Shown one piece after another: positions 20,124 to 31,541 of a DNA stretch of 64,000 nucleotides. Where the stretch lies: positions 1,516,249 to 1,580,248 of the forward strand of contig NW_006763297.1 in NCBI RefSeq assembly GCF_000218685.1, in the 5' to 3' direction. Under the pieces are notes generated by a model. That model was not told the DNA's origin, ran no database searches, and saw only the letters and a list, made by a program, of their open reading frames with translations. This DNA is from Serpula lacrymans var. lacrymans S7.9 (Eukaryota > Basidiomycota > Agaricomycetes > Boletales > Serpulaceae). Position 1 is the stretch's first letter. Each line of letters begins with the position of its first letter. The translations under genes were made by a program, and so were the position numbers.

Positions 20124-22760
20124 CTATGTAGCTGACGTCTGAGCAGGGGGAACAGCTGGAGCATGAATAGGCTGAGGAGCAGGGATAACAGCCAACTGAG
20201 ACAGCACATTGTTAGGTGCAGACAGGCTAAATGCTGGTGGTGCCACAAAAACAGGCACAGGAGCGGGCACAAAAGTTGTCAACAAAGTAGGGAAGGAGTA
20301 GGGTGCTACACCTGAAACTGGCAACAAATCCACAGCATTTGAGTCAGTCGCTGGATTATTACATTGAGGTATAAAAGGCAACAGTACTCAAAATGGGTCA
20401 GCATTGTTTAGAGCACCGAGTGGGCCAAAACTATGTATGTGTGCTGTTCAATCAGTGAATCTTATGCAAGAATAACTTTACTTACTTGTGTTGATCAATA
20501 TTTTGCATCCAGAGTGAAGTGCGGCAAGCATTGAATTCAGGGTAAAGTTCAGCAACAAATTGGACATACCTCAGGGCTCGAAGAAATACCCTGTGTTGAT
20601 AATGCACCTCACTGAATAAAGCATTACCCCTGCGGATTCCGCTTGATCGACATTCAAAAGCATGATATAACTGTTTAATAGTAAGAGATGGATGAATGAC
20701 AAATCAAGCAACATAACTTACAATAGTCAGGATGTATGTGTATACTGCCAATAGTATGCACCTGCTAGACCCCCACTCTGCCAACATTACCACCTGTTCA
20801 TCAGTAAATTAAATCAACCTCACAGCTTCCTTGAAGGCAGGATGCTGGAGAGGTACAACAACATGTCCCTGGAGTGCACATATATTAAACTATACAGTAT
20901 TATATAGATAGGAATGAACATACCACTCTGTTCAATATATTTGCAAAATTGTAGCCTTCTATTCCATCAAAAAACCTATCAATCATTGACTAAACTTCCA
21001 CTGGGCCCCGATGCCTACCACCTGACCAAAAAAGATTATAGGACGGGGGAGTAATGTGACTGCAATAATTGTCTACCGCCTTCTTTTTCTCCTTTCTCTT
21101 TCCTTTCCCTTTTCCCTTTTCCCTTTTTCCCTTTTCCCTTTTCCCTTTCCCTTTTCCCTTTTCCCTTTTCCCTTTCCCCAAACTCTGCAATTTTTTCTTG
21201 ACAATGTTGAACATGTGTAAGTCGCTTTGGTCACTAGAATCTGACACTGGAGTGTAATGTACTGGATATGGTTGTAAAAAACAATGAATATAATGGGAGC
21301 ATCTAAGACGTACCTAAACCCTGTGAATACGGATGCTCAGCCATCCATTGTGCATTAGCTTCTGAGATGTAGTCGTCAGCAATGTCCTCATTCAGAGGAT
21401 CAAATATGTCAAGCATATTGATGGCACAAGCATGTAGCAAAGCATCCTTGAGGATCCTATAATTATCCACACCAAGACACACGCGGTACTAGTCTAATGT
21501 GCGGGTTGTCTTTTCGGCAATAGTGTAGTCCCCTACTACCGGCTCATACTCTGTATGGTTTGGGTTACTTCTTAGTAGGTCAGCCCTGTTGAGAGTTGTT
21601 CTGGGAAGCGAAGATCCATCAGTTAAGTTATCCCCCCACCCCCACTACCTGAATAAATGGTAGATCCTACACCCCAAGATCCACTGTTTGAGCTATCACC
21701 CTGTGCTCTTGACCCTCCTTTGACAGATATAACAGTCCAAACCTGAAAACCGTTGCTGGAGAGAACCTTGCTCTGATTCAAAGTGTCGGGTGCAATGTAG
21801 ACACGTGCAAGCATGCTGAGAATTGCTTGACGTTCTCGAATAGTCCGAGGTGATTTATTGGCGGGAGCTGGAGGCAAAAGCAAGAGAAATATCAGATGTA
21901 CTGGAGCTGGAACTGGATGTAATAAATCTTGAATAATTTGATGGACCCAATTGAGACACAGTGCCATGATGCGAGCTGGAAGCAATAGGCTACTTGTATA
22001 TATTATTATCAGTAGATATTTTGATGCATGTCTACTGGAAAAACTTACCATGTGATTGAGTTGCAGGTCAGATCCATTGCTTCCCCATAATAAATTTTCT
22101 GCTTGTATAGAGGCAGCCATATCTTCATTGTTGACACTGTTTCCCAAAGCCTGAGATATTTCACTGAAATAATATCCACCTCTCTGCTCATTGGTGGAGC
22201 CGGACAGCAGGTTATGGACAGCTAGGACAGTACCCAATCCAGACAGGCTGAGCACAGAATAGGACAGTATATTGGGAACCAAAATGGACCTCTGTTGTAC
22301 AAAGAGTGAATTGGGGATAATAGAAGTCCCCAGTAAGCTCTAGGGAAAAAAATTGCGACCTTTTGGAGGCCCGAAGACCTAACATGCACATAGCACACTA
22401 AGAGCCCTGTACATAGAGGAAGCATAGGTAAGGACAGGGGTAGATGTACAATACAAAATTGAGGCTTAGCTGTAGATAACAAAGAAGGACTTGGTATATT
22501 TGGTGAAACATGAGGTGAAGGCCCAGGTAAACATAACACAGAATTAAAATTGATTTATGTGGATGGCAAAGTTCCGGGATAAATGTACAATAGTCAACAA
22601 CCACAAGTGCTAATGACACATTAGGACCAGGAGATTGGATTGCAATCAAAATAACGGACTGAGCAAGGAGGTTGGTCAGCAAGAAGTGTAAAACAGAAGT
22701 ATATAGACGTACTTGATACTAAAGATCACGACCAGCAGAACCCATGGCACCAGAGGGACT
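20124..22760 (-). pseudogene. Decayed multi-exon gene, unknown family
   Basis: On the minus strand a chain of readable exons runs downward: SGAMGSAGRDL (22730), NEQRGGYYFSEISQALG (22180), RTIRERQAILSMLARVYIAPD (21840), DLLRSNPNHTEYEPVVGDY (21570), LHACAINMLDIFDPLNEDI (21430), a Lys/Gly-rich region (21090-21180), SMIDRFFDGIEGYNFANILN (20960), VVVPLQHPAFKEA (20850), QLYHAFECRSSGIRRGNALF (20660) and a Pro/Ala-rich C-terminus ending at 20124. Donor/acceptor pairs are visible between several. In-frame TAG codons occur at 20990, 21489 and 22719, each explained by CAG to TAG. The protein looks like a real host or transposon-associated gene, but I do not recognise it. Confidence 0.45.
21086..21178. 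repeat. TTTTCCC minisatellite inside the decayed gene
   Basis: About thirteen units of TTTCCCTTTTCCC type. On the minus strand they are read in frame as an alternating Lys/Gly/Arg/Glu tract (GKGKREKGK), so the repeat expands the protein without shifting the frame. Confidence 0.75.
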
Positions 22761-23608
22761 AGTAGAAGACAATACATTACAGACAGCAAAGTTCCAAAAC
22801 AGAGCTACAAGAGTCAAAGCCGCAGGAGAATACAGGGGCTGATGGAAAACTGAACACTGCAGATCAAAAAGACTGGCACGCATGAAGTTAGTGTATTGAG
22901 CAAGGAGACTTGGTTGTTAGGAAGTGTGTGAACAAGAAGAAGGTAAATGTACTCAGTATCAAAGTTCATGGTCATATACTTGAAGACCAGTGCTGGTATG
23001 GTAATATGAAGCAGCCGTGAATAACGGAGTATCATGGAGCAAGTATCTTTGTGGAGAGGAAGTCAAAGTATAGTTCAATTGATCATAACCTTGTGCAGCT
23101 TTTTTTTTTTTGTGAGTATGTTGGTAAAGTTATAACAGGCACACATACGGAGTATCTCACAGAGTGAGCAAGCTTGGTGGAGATCTAATTAGGGTGGTAT
23201 TATAAATCAGTACTGATTGTGATCAATTTATGAAACTGAGGTATATGAACATTGGGCACGGACTGATTATCTCATAGAGTGAGCGAGCTTGGTGGAGATC
23301 TAAGGGGCAAAAAGAGCAGCCATTGGGCCAACAAATTTGTCATTCCAAGGCATTGCTGGCATAGGCAGAGTGTGCTAGCACCGACGGGAGTTTGAATTTG
23401 TAGCATGTTAATATGTTGCAATTAATATTGGGCTATAATGATGTTGTCAACTTGGACATCAACATTGCTGTTGATGGATCAATCTATATCACAACATTGT
23501 GACTGAGTAACATTGGTTTGCAGTTCACTAGGTATGAGTCAGACTCTGCCCTATCAGGTCTAATCAGTATGTCTTCCCACAGTTTCTCACTTTACATAAA
23601 TGAAGTGA
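22761..23608. other. Non-coding with local duplications
   Basis: No gene supported. Two ~45-bp copies of a segment containing GAGTGAGCAAGCTTGGTGGA (about 23155 and 23270) and a looser repeat around 22655 and 22890 (GAGCAAGGAG-TTGGT) suggest local duplication. A T11 run lies at 23101. Confidence 0.4.
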
Positions 23609-23613
23609 ACGGT

Positions 23614-24028
23614 TGTTACGCACGAAGTGCTTAACAAAGTCTGAAGGTTCGTCGAGGTTTTATAAAGAGACTTATCCAAAGACAAATTCGAGAACATAGT
23701 TCTGAGTGGAGGTCTTCCAACGAGAGTTGGTCTTCTTCTGAGTAGAAGTCTGATCTTAGGAGTCTAGCTTTGTAAGCGTAAACTGCGTAGAATTGTATTG
23801 GAGTATACTACTGCTGTTACATGGTATTTATAATAGAAAGGAATCGGTGATAGGAGTTAGGTCCTATCTAGTGCAGGTCCGTCCGTTGAGGACTAAGTAC
23901 TATAATAGGTACTGCAAATGCAAGAGGAACAGAAGTATACGTGAAGGAAATGAGTCATCGGTCCGATGGTATAACCGATGAGTAAAAAGAAATGAGTAGT
24001 CCTTAAATGTCCAATAGAGATTGTAACA
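23614..24028 (-). repeat. Element B 3' LTR
   Basis: In plus orientation it starts TGTTACGCAC and ends ATTGTAACA. It is the downstream LTR for the minus-strand element. It shares the TATA and predicted start region with the 5' LTR, but the start segment carries one change (AATACAATTCT in place of AATACGATTCT). Confidence 0.9.
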
Positions 24029-24041
24029 TTACCCCCTTACT
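24029..24041 (-). promoter_or_regulatory. Element B polypurine tract
   Basis: On the minus strand AGTAAGGGGGTAA abuts the 3' LTR, the expected place and composition for the plus-strand DNA primer. Element C has a near-identical tract (AAGGAGGGGGTAA). Confidence 0.75.
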
Positions 24042-24052
24042 CGTTTCGAGTT

Positions 24053-24822
24053 TCACCAAAATTCGGTACCTTCGCCGTCCATATTGTAACTGTCATCGTA
24101 GCTGACATCTCCATGTAATCCTTCCATCAGAATCCTATCCTCGTCTTCTCTGCGGATGGGACACCAATTGAAACTATGTCCTGGTGCACAATGGTCACAG
24201 TCGGGGCAATAGTAGGCTTTGCAATAGTATGTGCGGTGATCGCTCCAACCGCAGTTTTGGCAGTATGGAGTGTTGTTAAGAACACCTTCATGGTATCTTC
24301 GCCGGGTGTTGGATGAGGTGTTGGATTGGGGAGTGGTTGGATCGTCATCTCCCAGGTCGTACGTTCCTGCGTACAACTGATCAATCATGGCTGCGTCGTC
24401 ATCTACGTTGATTGGGTTGGAGGGAGAGCCAGTCTCAGGCCTGCGCATTGCGCCAATCGGACTGTCTTTCTGTCCCTTCGACATATGAGACTGCCGTTTC
24501 AATGGAGTTCTGGCAGCAGGGATCTGGAGTATCACCTCTTGCCGGCCGCGTCGGGCTCCTCGTTGGTTCGTCAGGCGACGGGTTTGGGCGTTTGGCACTG
24601 GTTGAGGTGGAGATGATGGGGGAGACGGTGGTTTTGGGTTCGACCCAATGGAATGGGGACTGGAGTGGCTCGACTCTTGTGAGATCGGGCTGGTTGGGAC
24701 GGTGGGAATATATTTTTCCTCCGACGGGATGGGCGTAGGTTGACGGGTGATGATGTGGTAAGTGCGCTCCGGGGTAACACTGGTCTGGTCTGGGTGCGAC
24801 AGGGACCGGAGGGACAAACCGG
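24053..24822 (-). pseudogene. Element B third ORF, C-terminal part with Cys/His cluster
   Basis: The minus-strand frame after the inserted LTR is Pro/Ser-rich (PTSPISQESSHSSPHS), then acidic (NPINVDDDAAMIDQLYAG). It ends in a dense Cys/His cluster (CQNCGWSDHRTYYCK, YYCPDCDHCAPGHSFNWCP) and an acidic tail to the stop at 24053. The cluster has at least seven Cys and three His, more than a single retroviral CCHC knuckle. The piece is separated from its N-terminal part (26632-27150) by a solo LTR. A second open frame overlaps 24435-24820, so the exact frame across the Pro-rich linker is uncertain. Its place downstream of the chromodomain is where retroelements carry env or extra ORFs. Function unknown. 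Confidence 0.6.
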
Positions 24823-26631
24823 TGTCGATGATGAGAACTGTTGTTAGAAAACCACACACAAAAACAAACTAACACACAATCCTCCCAGATTCCACGGAAC
24901 TTGTTTATGGGCTTTGCCTCCTAGAACAGTGGAGTGGTCTGGTTGTTCGTGGGGTGGTAAGTATAAAGATCCTTCAAAGTAAAACCCAGAGGTGTATGAG
25001 TGTGGGTTTTGAGGAGGAGGGATAGTTGAATTTATAGAAGGATAGGGGCTTTGTGACAAGTATAGACGAGCACTACCTTGCTAATCGTAGCACGAGGTAG
25101 GTTTGAGAACGACAATATGATGAGGTTCCCAGTGATAGCAGGCTCCTGACGCACAAACTGTAGTGCTCAGAAGGAATCTAATCGAAAGGGATGACAATGA
25201 CTTCAAAAGTGGGAAGTGACGATGACAGCAGTTGACAGTGGTAGAAGTGGGAAGTGTTGTGACCACACTGGATCACAAGCAGCAGAGTAGTGAACTTGAG
25301 AGTAGAGAAGAAGTCTGGATTGGAGTTCTTGTTCTCTTTTTACAAGGTAAAATACAGGGGTTTATATAGTAAAAGAGAAGTAGGCTATGCACAGTATAGC
25401 TGTGCAAAAAGAATGAGAAAGAATATGAAGGAAGGAATGTACGCTGACGAATCCTGCGTAGGTAGTACAGGATAAGATTGTCAAAAAAAGAAAAGAAAGG
25501 GATAGAACAATAAATGCTGTGAGTAATATCACAGGTTTGTACAGCCATAAAGTAAAGTCCAATAGCAAAAGGAGAGCAGGAAAATCATGATGTCATGGGA
25601 AGATGCAGTAAAAAAAGGCCAAGGCAAAACACTATCAGTATCAACACAGTTCCTTTATTGTCAGTCAGGCATTCTAAAAAATATGTGTCCATAAAAATGA
25701 TTCAAAAATCAAAAATAATCGCACTGTAAATGAATGTTCTGCTGAAAAAAAAGAAACTGGAGCCACTGGTCCACCACCTAGTCCAAATCCGACAGTTCCA
25801 TGGCCTTACCAATGGACTGGTTGTGTTGGACCACCTGATCAAACGAGGGAGGGAGAGGAGTAGTTCCAATTTGGAACAAGTGAGTCCCAGGCAGCGTGTG
25901 GTAGGTGTAGCTGTAGCGAAGACGATGGACAAATGATAAGTGTACCCAAGTGAATGGGACAGCGATGAACATGGGCGACGCAAGGGGATGAACCTTCTCC
26001 AGCTCAAAAACTACCCACCCACGCTCCAACCAGGCAAGACGAGCGACCGATGTTTTGATAGTATATGATGGCAGATCGACGTCATGAAGATGGACCTGTT
26101 GCCCTATTTGGACCGGCCGCCGGGGCTTTGCTGATATCAGCAGTGGCACGTGGTAGTCAACGGATCGGCGACGGAAGCGGATAGGAAGTGTGACATCAGA
26201 AATGGTGGGGGGTGCAAATAAGATGAGGAGGAGGAGGGTGGAGGTGACAAACAAGTGAATTAGAATGGGGACCCAGAAACGACCGTCAGGTGAGAATAAA
26301 AAGGAGAGGAAGGGGCCCATGGTGGGGCTAGGCAAAGGAAGGGGAGTAAGGGAAACGACAAAAGCGAGGGCGCAATGCAATGTGTAGCCAGTGGCGACGC
26401 GAAAATTTGCCGAAATGCCGAAATGCGGAAAGTACCGAATGGAAAAGCAAAGGTGAGCGTGACTGGATTGCCTAATAGAGGTGGTGCTGATCAGCCACAA
26501 GTTCAAAAAGGGCAATATTAATTACTATTCCACGTGGCACTGTGCCTGTGTGGCGCAAAGGCGAGTCTTTTTGAATATTCGCTTCGTTATTGACACCTGT
26601 CCATGCTACCAATCAACTTTGGTGCATGACA
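24823..26631 (-). mobile_element. Solo 1.8-kb LTR, copy 2, inside element B
   Basis: In plus orientation it begins TGTCGATGATG and ends GGTGCATGACA, flanked by a 4-bp duplication CCGG (24819-24822 and 26632-26635). It is the reverse complement of the unit at 17141-18963. It splits element B's third ORF, so it arrived after B. Confidence 0.9.
25778..26320 (-). CDS. LTR-encoded 180-residue membrane-type protein, copy 2
   Basis: Same 180-codon frame as at 17452-17994, ATG at 26320. Near 26190-26222 this copy has one extra C in a C-run and one C fewer about 20 bases later. The two indels cancel, so only about seven residues differ (PPTISDVTLPIRF against PPPFLMSPLPIRF) and the rest of the frame is retained. 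The hydrophobic segment and the C-terminal half match the other copies. Family unknown. Confidence 0.6.
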   Translation of the reverse strand: MGPFLSFLFSPDGRFWVPILIHLFVTSTLLLLILFAPPTISDVTLPIRFRRRSVDYHVPLLISAKPRRPVQIGQQVHLHDVDLPSYTIKTSVARLAWLERGWVVFELEKVHPLASPMFIAVPFTWVHLSFVHRLRYSYTYHTLPGTHLFQIGTTPLPPSFDQVVQHNQSIGKAMELSDLD

Positions 26632-27150
26632 CCGGGTGGAGGAGTACTCGTACAACCGTCTTGCTCTATCCGCGTGCGAGCTCCGTTTAGCAATGTCCTC
26701 CCGCCTGATTCCAAATATTCCTTTGCCGAGTCCATCTGCCCATTCAAGGAGCTCATCCTCAAGTGTCGTTACAAAGATTCCAAAACTAACTTTTCCATCC
26801 GGAGTGCCCGACAGATACTCAAGTCCTGACTGTTGAGCCGCGAATGCTCGCTTTCCAACGAATGTATTGAGTCTATGGCTTTTAGGAGTTCATCAGCTAT
26901 GAGGTCTATGGCAAGGAAGGTATGCATGGAAGAAAGAGCGTGATACGCATGGGGGCAGCGTTTTTTGGTCTCGTAAAAGAGATAGGTATAGGCGTCTTTT
27001 GCTGACATTAATTCTATGGCATCAGTGACATCGGCTTGGTTGTGTTGTTGCCCACGGGCAAAAGACACTCGTTCGTTGGCTAGCAAGTTGGCATCGCCGG
27101 GTATCGAGTAGGTGGTGATAGGGAAGCCGGTGGAGTTAGAAGTAGACATG
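26632..27150 (-). pseudogene. Element B third ORF, N-terminal part
   Basis: Starts at ATG 27150 (MSTSNSTGFPITTYS), 49 bp after the pol stop at 27199. It reads VTDAIELMSAKDAYTYLFYE, HAYHALSSMHTFLAIDLIAD and LLKAIDSI, then needs a frameshift near 26870 to continue as GLEYLSGTPDGKVSFGIF, TLEDELLEWADGLGKG and GIRREDIAKRSSHADRARRL up to the LTR insertion at 26631. The helical, soluble character with no signal peptide argues against an envelope glycoprotein. It is a separate gene downstream of pol whose product joins the Cys/His part at 24053-24822. I do not recognise the family. Confidence 0.55.
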
Positions 27151-27198
27151 TTTTGTGTTGAGAGACAGAGGATTGTTGGTAGTGGGGTGATTGTCTCT

Positions 27199-30100
27199 TC
27201 AACGCAGCTTGTGGTCCTTCTTATAGGCTTCCAGTATCTCCGCAGCATTGGTTAAATGTTCTTCCGGTTCCCATGAGTTTTCGGAATGAGGGTAATGGCG
27301 CCATTTAATCAGGTAGCGGTGCCCGTGTTTCCAGGGTTTGTGTCTAAAAATACTTTCTACTTCGTATTCCTCTTCTTTGTTGACCAGGTCAGGTGGTAGT
27401 CGGATAAAGTTCAGGCCATGAGTGTTGGTTTCCGTATACGGTGTGAGAAGGGATGCATGGGAAACATTGTGTATCCTCCAATGGGGAGGCAGGGATAGTC
27501 GGTAGTTCACCGGGGAAATCTTTTCTTGGATGCGGAAAGGTCCGATGCGTTTCATGTTGAACTTCTTGTATTCGGTAGCTTTTTCTCGCAGGTTGGTGTT
27601 CTCTAACCACACCTTTTGTCCTTCGGAGAATCACATGAACTTTCCGTTGTTTCGTTTTATCATCTTGCTTCTTGCGAGTTCGTGTGCTTTTAGGGCGTTT
27701 TCCCTTGTCCTAAGCAGTTCGGATAATCGTTTTTCCACTGATGGGATATTTGTGGATCTGTGTTTAGTCGGGATTCCTCGGGGTTCATATCCCATGAGGA
27801 GGTAGAATGGTGATTGGTTGTTTGTGGAGTGTGGTCTTTGGTTGTGACAGAATTTGGCGGTTGTAAGGTATTTTGCCCAGCTGTGTGGTTGGTTCTGGCA
27901 AAATATGCGGAGGTAGATCTCCAGTTCTTGATTGGATCGTTCTGTTTGTCCATCCGTCTGGGGATGGTACGCAGAGGAGAGTGCGGTTTCAATGTTCAGG
28001 AGTTTGTGGAGTTCTTTGGATACTTCAGAGGCGAACTGTGGTCCCCTGTTGGATATGAGTTTATCGTGCAATCCGAATTGTTTGAAGATGGAATCGTGAA
28101 AGATTCGTGCAGTTTCGAGTGCATCGATGGTTTTATGACAAGGTGAGAGGATTACCCCCTTACTAAGTCCTTGGTCTACCACGACCATTATGCTGTCGTA
28201 TCCTGAGGATTCTGGTAAATCAGTTATGAAGTCTACGGATAGGTACTTCATTGGTTCTGCGGTTTTCGGGGTCTGGTTTGGGATTAATGGTACGGTGGTG
28301 GGATGCGTGTTTACTTTCGCTTGTTGACAAGTTGCGCATCCTTTCACGTATTCTTTCACTTGTTTCATCATTCCTGGCCACCAATAGGCCTTTTTGATCA
28401 ACTGGTAGGTTTTGAGCCTACCTGGGTGTCCTGTGAACAGGGAATTGTGGTGATCTTTGATGATCGTCTTTTGTTCTTCTACTTCATCAATCAGTAATTT
28501 ATTTTGATAAAAGAACTGTCCTTCTTCTTTTCTCCAATCGTCTTTCTTCATTCTTCCTGGATAATTATCATTTGTGAGCATGGCTTGCTCGACTGTGTTT
28601 TTAATCGTTTGTTTGTGATACAGGAACGCTGAGGTGGGTATTATTGGCGTGTCATTGTCATCTCCTTCTGTTTCGACGTATAAATCAGGTCTTCTTGAGA
28701 GTGCGTCGGGTACCACCATGTGGGTTCCTGGTACGTGCTCCAAGGTGTAATTGTATTGTGACAGTTCCAGCTGCCATCTTCTTTGTCGTGGTGTGAGTTT
28801 CCTGGCTTCTTGCCAGTACGTCAGGTTCTTGTGATCTGTCAGGATTTGGATCGTGTGGGGGCTTCCCAAAAGTAAGTGTTTCCATTCTTTTAAAGCTCTC
28901 ATTACCGCTAATAATTCTTTGTCGTAGATCTGGTAGTTCTTTTCAGCACGGGATAGAGTTTTGGAGAAAAATGCACATGGGTGCCATTGTCCTTGGTCAT
29001 TGGGTTGCATTAATACAGCTCCTGTGGCGTGTTTGCTGGCGTCTGCAGCAATCTTTGACGGTTTTGAGGAGTCGGGAATTTGTGTTATGGGGGATTCAAG
29101 GAATTTTTGTTTCATCAATTTGAAAGTGTCGTCTTCAGTTTGGGTCCAGTTCCACTTCCTATCCTTTTCTAGTAAGGCATTCAAGGGTCTGGCAAGGTCA
29201 GAGTAATGACCGATAAACTTCCTGTAGAAATTTCCATAGCCTAAGAACTTCTTTACACCTTTGGTGTCTTTTGGGATTGGCCAATTGCGGATCCCAGCAA
29301 GTTTGGCTGGATCCATTGATACCTGATTGTGGGAAACAATCATTCCTAAGTATTCAATGGTTTCCACTTCGAAGGTGCATTTTTCTAGTTTTAGGAATAG
29401 GTCGTTATCGCGTAGTCTTTGTAGAACCTGTTTCGTTCGGATTCAGAGTCTTTCGATGTTGGTGTCAAAGATGAGGATGTCATCCATGTATATGATCATC
29501 CAACCTTCATCGATGTAGTCTTTGAATTTGTTGTTCATCAGCCTTTGGAATGTTGCCGGTGAATTGCACATGCCGAAAAACATGACCGTTGGTTCGAACA
29601 CTCCCTTGCTGGTTTTAAACGCAGCTTTCCATTTGTCTCCTTCTTTTATCCTTACGTTGTTGTATCCCCAACGTAGATCTAGTTTCGTAAAGATGGTGGC
29701 TCCTTTCAATTTTTCGATGAGGTCGGGTATCAGGGGTAGTGGATAGGGGTCTTTCACGGTATATGTGTTCAGTTTTTTGTAGTCTTGGCACGGTCGGAGT
29801 GATCCATCCTTCTTGCCAATGAAGAAGAAAGGGGACACCTGTGGCGACTTGCTCGGCCTGATGTATCCCTTTCTGTAGTTTTCCGTTAAGAACTCTGTTA
29901 ATGCTTCGTCTTCCTTTGGTGCCAATGGGTATAACTTGCAATCTGTTAGTACGAATTCTGGTTTCATGTTGATTGCATGATCATATTCCTGTCGCTTGGG
30001 GAGTCTTTCCGACTTCTTTTTGTCAAAGACGTCCGAATACCCTTTATATTCATCCGGGAGGTTATGCTCCTTCTTTTCTCCGTGTATTTGCGCGTGTTCC

Positions 30101-30671
30101 ATTGCCGAGTTGACCTTTAATCAAATCGTGGTTCGAGGATAGGGCGTTTGGTCGGATACGTATCCATGAATGGTTTCATACACGTCTTCCTTTACTGCAG
30201 TTGTCCTGATTTTTGTTTCCGTGGTTGTTTGGTTCATCCTGATGGAGTGTTTGTCTGAGTTTGGTAATTCCTTGTCTTTCCAGTTAATGACGGGATTGAC
30301 TTTTTGTAACCAGGGAAATCCCAGTAATACGTCTTCTCCGTCTAGTCCGGTCAATAGGAACTTTGTGAACCTGTTTTGTCCTCCTGCATCTATCCTCTGA
30401 TAGGTGCAATGCGTAATTTTTCCGTTTTTGTTCGTGGTTCCGTCAACATTTTTACATGTTATAGGAGTTGGGAGTTTTTGGAGGGGGTGTTGGTGTCTGA
30501 TGGCGAATTTGGTGTCCATGAAGTCGTCTGTAGCTCCTGAATCTATCAGGGCTTTGGTTCCGATGGTTTTCTGTTTCAACGAGCAATCAATTCGTAAAGA
30601 GTTGGCATTGATTGTTGCTATTGTTACAGTTGCCATTTTTGATGGTACTAACATTGGGGTAGTCCGTCGTT
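27199..30671 (-). pseudogene. Element B pol: protease, RT, RNase H, integrase, chromodomain
   Basis: One reading frame, entered by a -1 shift from gag at 30675-30681. It contains an aspartic protease (LIDSGATDD, near 30560), RT with YMDD (near 29485), RNase H (IAADASKHATGAVL near 29030; DKELLAVMRALKEWKH), an integrase with HHCC and D-D-E motifs (VDFITDLPESSGYDSIMVVV, SNRGPQFASE, DGQTERSNQE) and a C-terminal chromodomain (EEEYEVESIFRHKPW, YLIKWRHYPHSENSWEPEEH). Three in-frame TGA codons (27631, 29443, 30121) interrupt it, each in a context where CGA would keep the frame. SNRGPQF has Asn where Asp is usual just before the second catalytic block. As it stands the pol is inactive. Confidence 0.88.
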
Positions 30672-31541
30672 TTAAAAACCCTCATCTTCCAATTCTTTCA
30701 TCACCTCTGTTCTTTGATCTTCTCCTAACTCCCTCCACATCCTCATGATATTTTGGACCCTGTCTTCTTCTACCACTGTTTTGGTGTCATCTTCCGTTTT
30801 GGTTTGACGTACCTTTCTTTCGGGAATTTTTCCTTTGTTCCTACAATTCCTTCCTATGTGTCCTTTCTCATTACATATGAAGCATCTTCCCTCTTTTCTC
30901 CTTGATTCTTCTTCGTCTTTGGTTAATCTTCTGGTGCTAGTGGATGGTCCACTCTTGCGGTTTCTGTTGTTCTGTCTTCACGCTCCTTCCGAGATAGTGT
31001 TGGCACTGATCCAGCTAGCGTCTAGGTTCGCTACTGTGCTCATCCAGTCTTCGATGGTGAGTAGTTCCTTTCCGGTGAGTGCCCCGCGAAGGAGGGGTGG
31101 CCGGATAGCCTTTTGATAAACCATGGTCATGGCTTCATTGTTGATGCCGCTTTTCCCAGCATCTAGCATGAACCTTGAGTTAAACGCTACTGCATTTTCT
31201 CCTTGTTCCATTTTCATTTTCATCAAGGCGGCCGAGGCCGTTCCTTTGACGTTTGCCGTTCTGAAACTGGCTGTGAAGGTTTTCATGAAGTCTGCCCATG
31301 TGGGGTAGGCATTCTTCTCTTTGTATTCAGTCATCTTGGCTTCGCTCCATGAGGCGGTGTTGCCGTCCTTCATGTAGCTGAGGGCCACATATACCTTTTT
31401 CTTGTCGGAGTTGTAGATGGTGTCATTGATATCAAAGTGTAGATCGGTGGACGATATCCACCTTTGGGCTTTATCTGGGGTTCCATCGAAGTCATCAATT
31501 TTCCCGATCATTGTGGGTTTGGGGGCTGCAGTGTTAGACAT
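30672..31541 (-). pseudogene. Element B gag
   Basis: Starts at ATG 31541 in a good context (CACACCATGTC). It carries a retrotransposon gag fold (RWISSTDLHFDIND, YMKDGNTASWSEAKMTEY, WADFMKTFTASFRTANV, QGENAVAFNSRFM). After an in-frame TGA at 30978 it continues to a CCHC zinc knuckle (CFICNEKGHIGRNC, near 30870). It ends GFstop at 30672-30674 within the heptamer G-GGT-TTT. The frame is also open well upstream of the ATG (PPVTVENLYDENNFEEF), possibly an N-terminal extension. Gag packages the element RNA into virus-like particles. Confidence 0.82.
30675..30681 (-). promoter_or_regulatory. Element B gag-pol -1 frameshift heptamer
   Basis: Minus-strand G GGT TTT directly before TAA, in the gag frame. 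It fits the X-XXY-YYZ slippery pattern. Slipping -1 leads to LKRRTTP and into protease without a stop. Element C has the same bases at the same place. Confidence 0.65.

Noticed and set aside
24053..27150. An envelope-like gene in element B
   Set aside because: The position fits, but there is no signal peptide, membrane anchor or glycoprotein-like pattern. The C-terminus is a Cys/His cluster.
27814..28146. Plus-strand frames of 60-118 codons across elements B and G
   Set aside because: They are the complement of well-supported minus-strand pol and gag frames.
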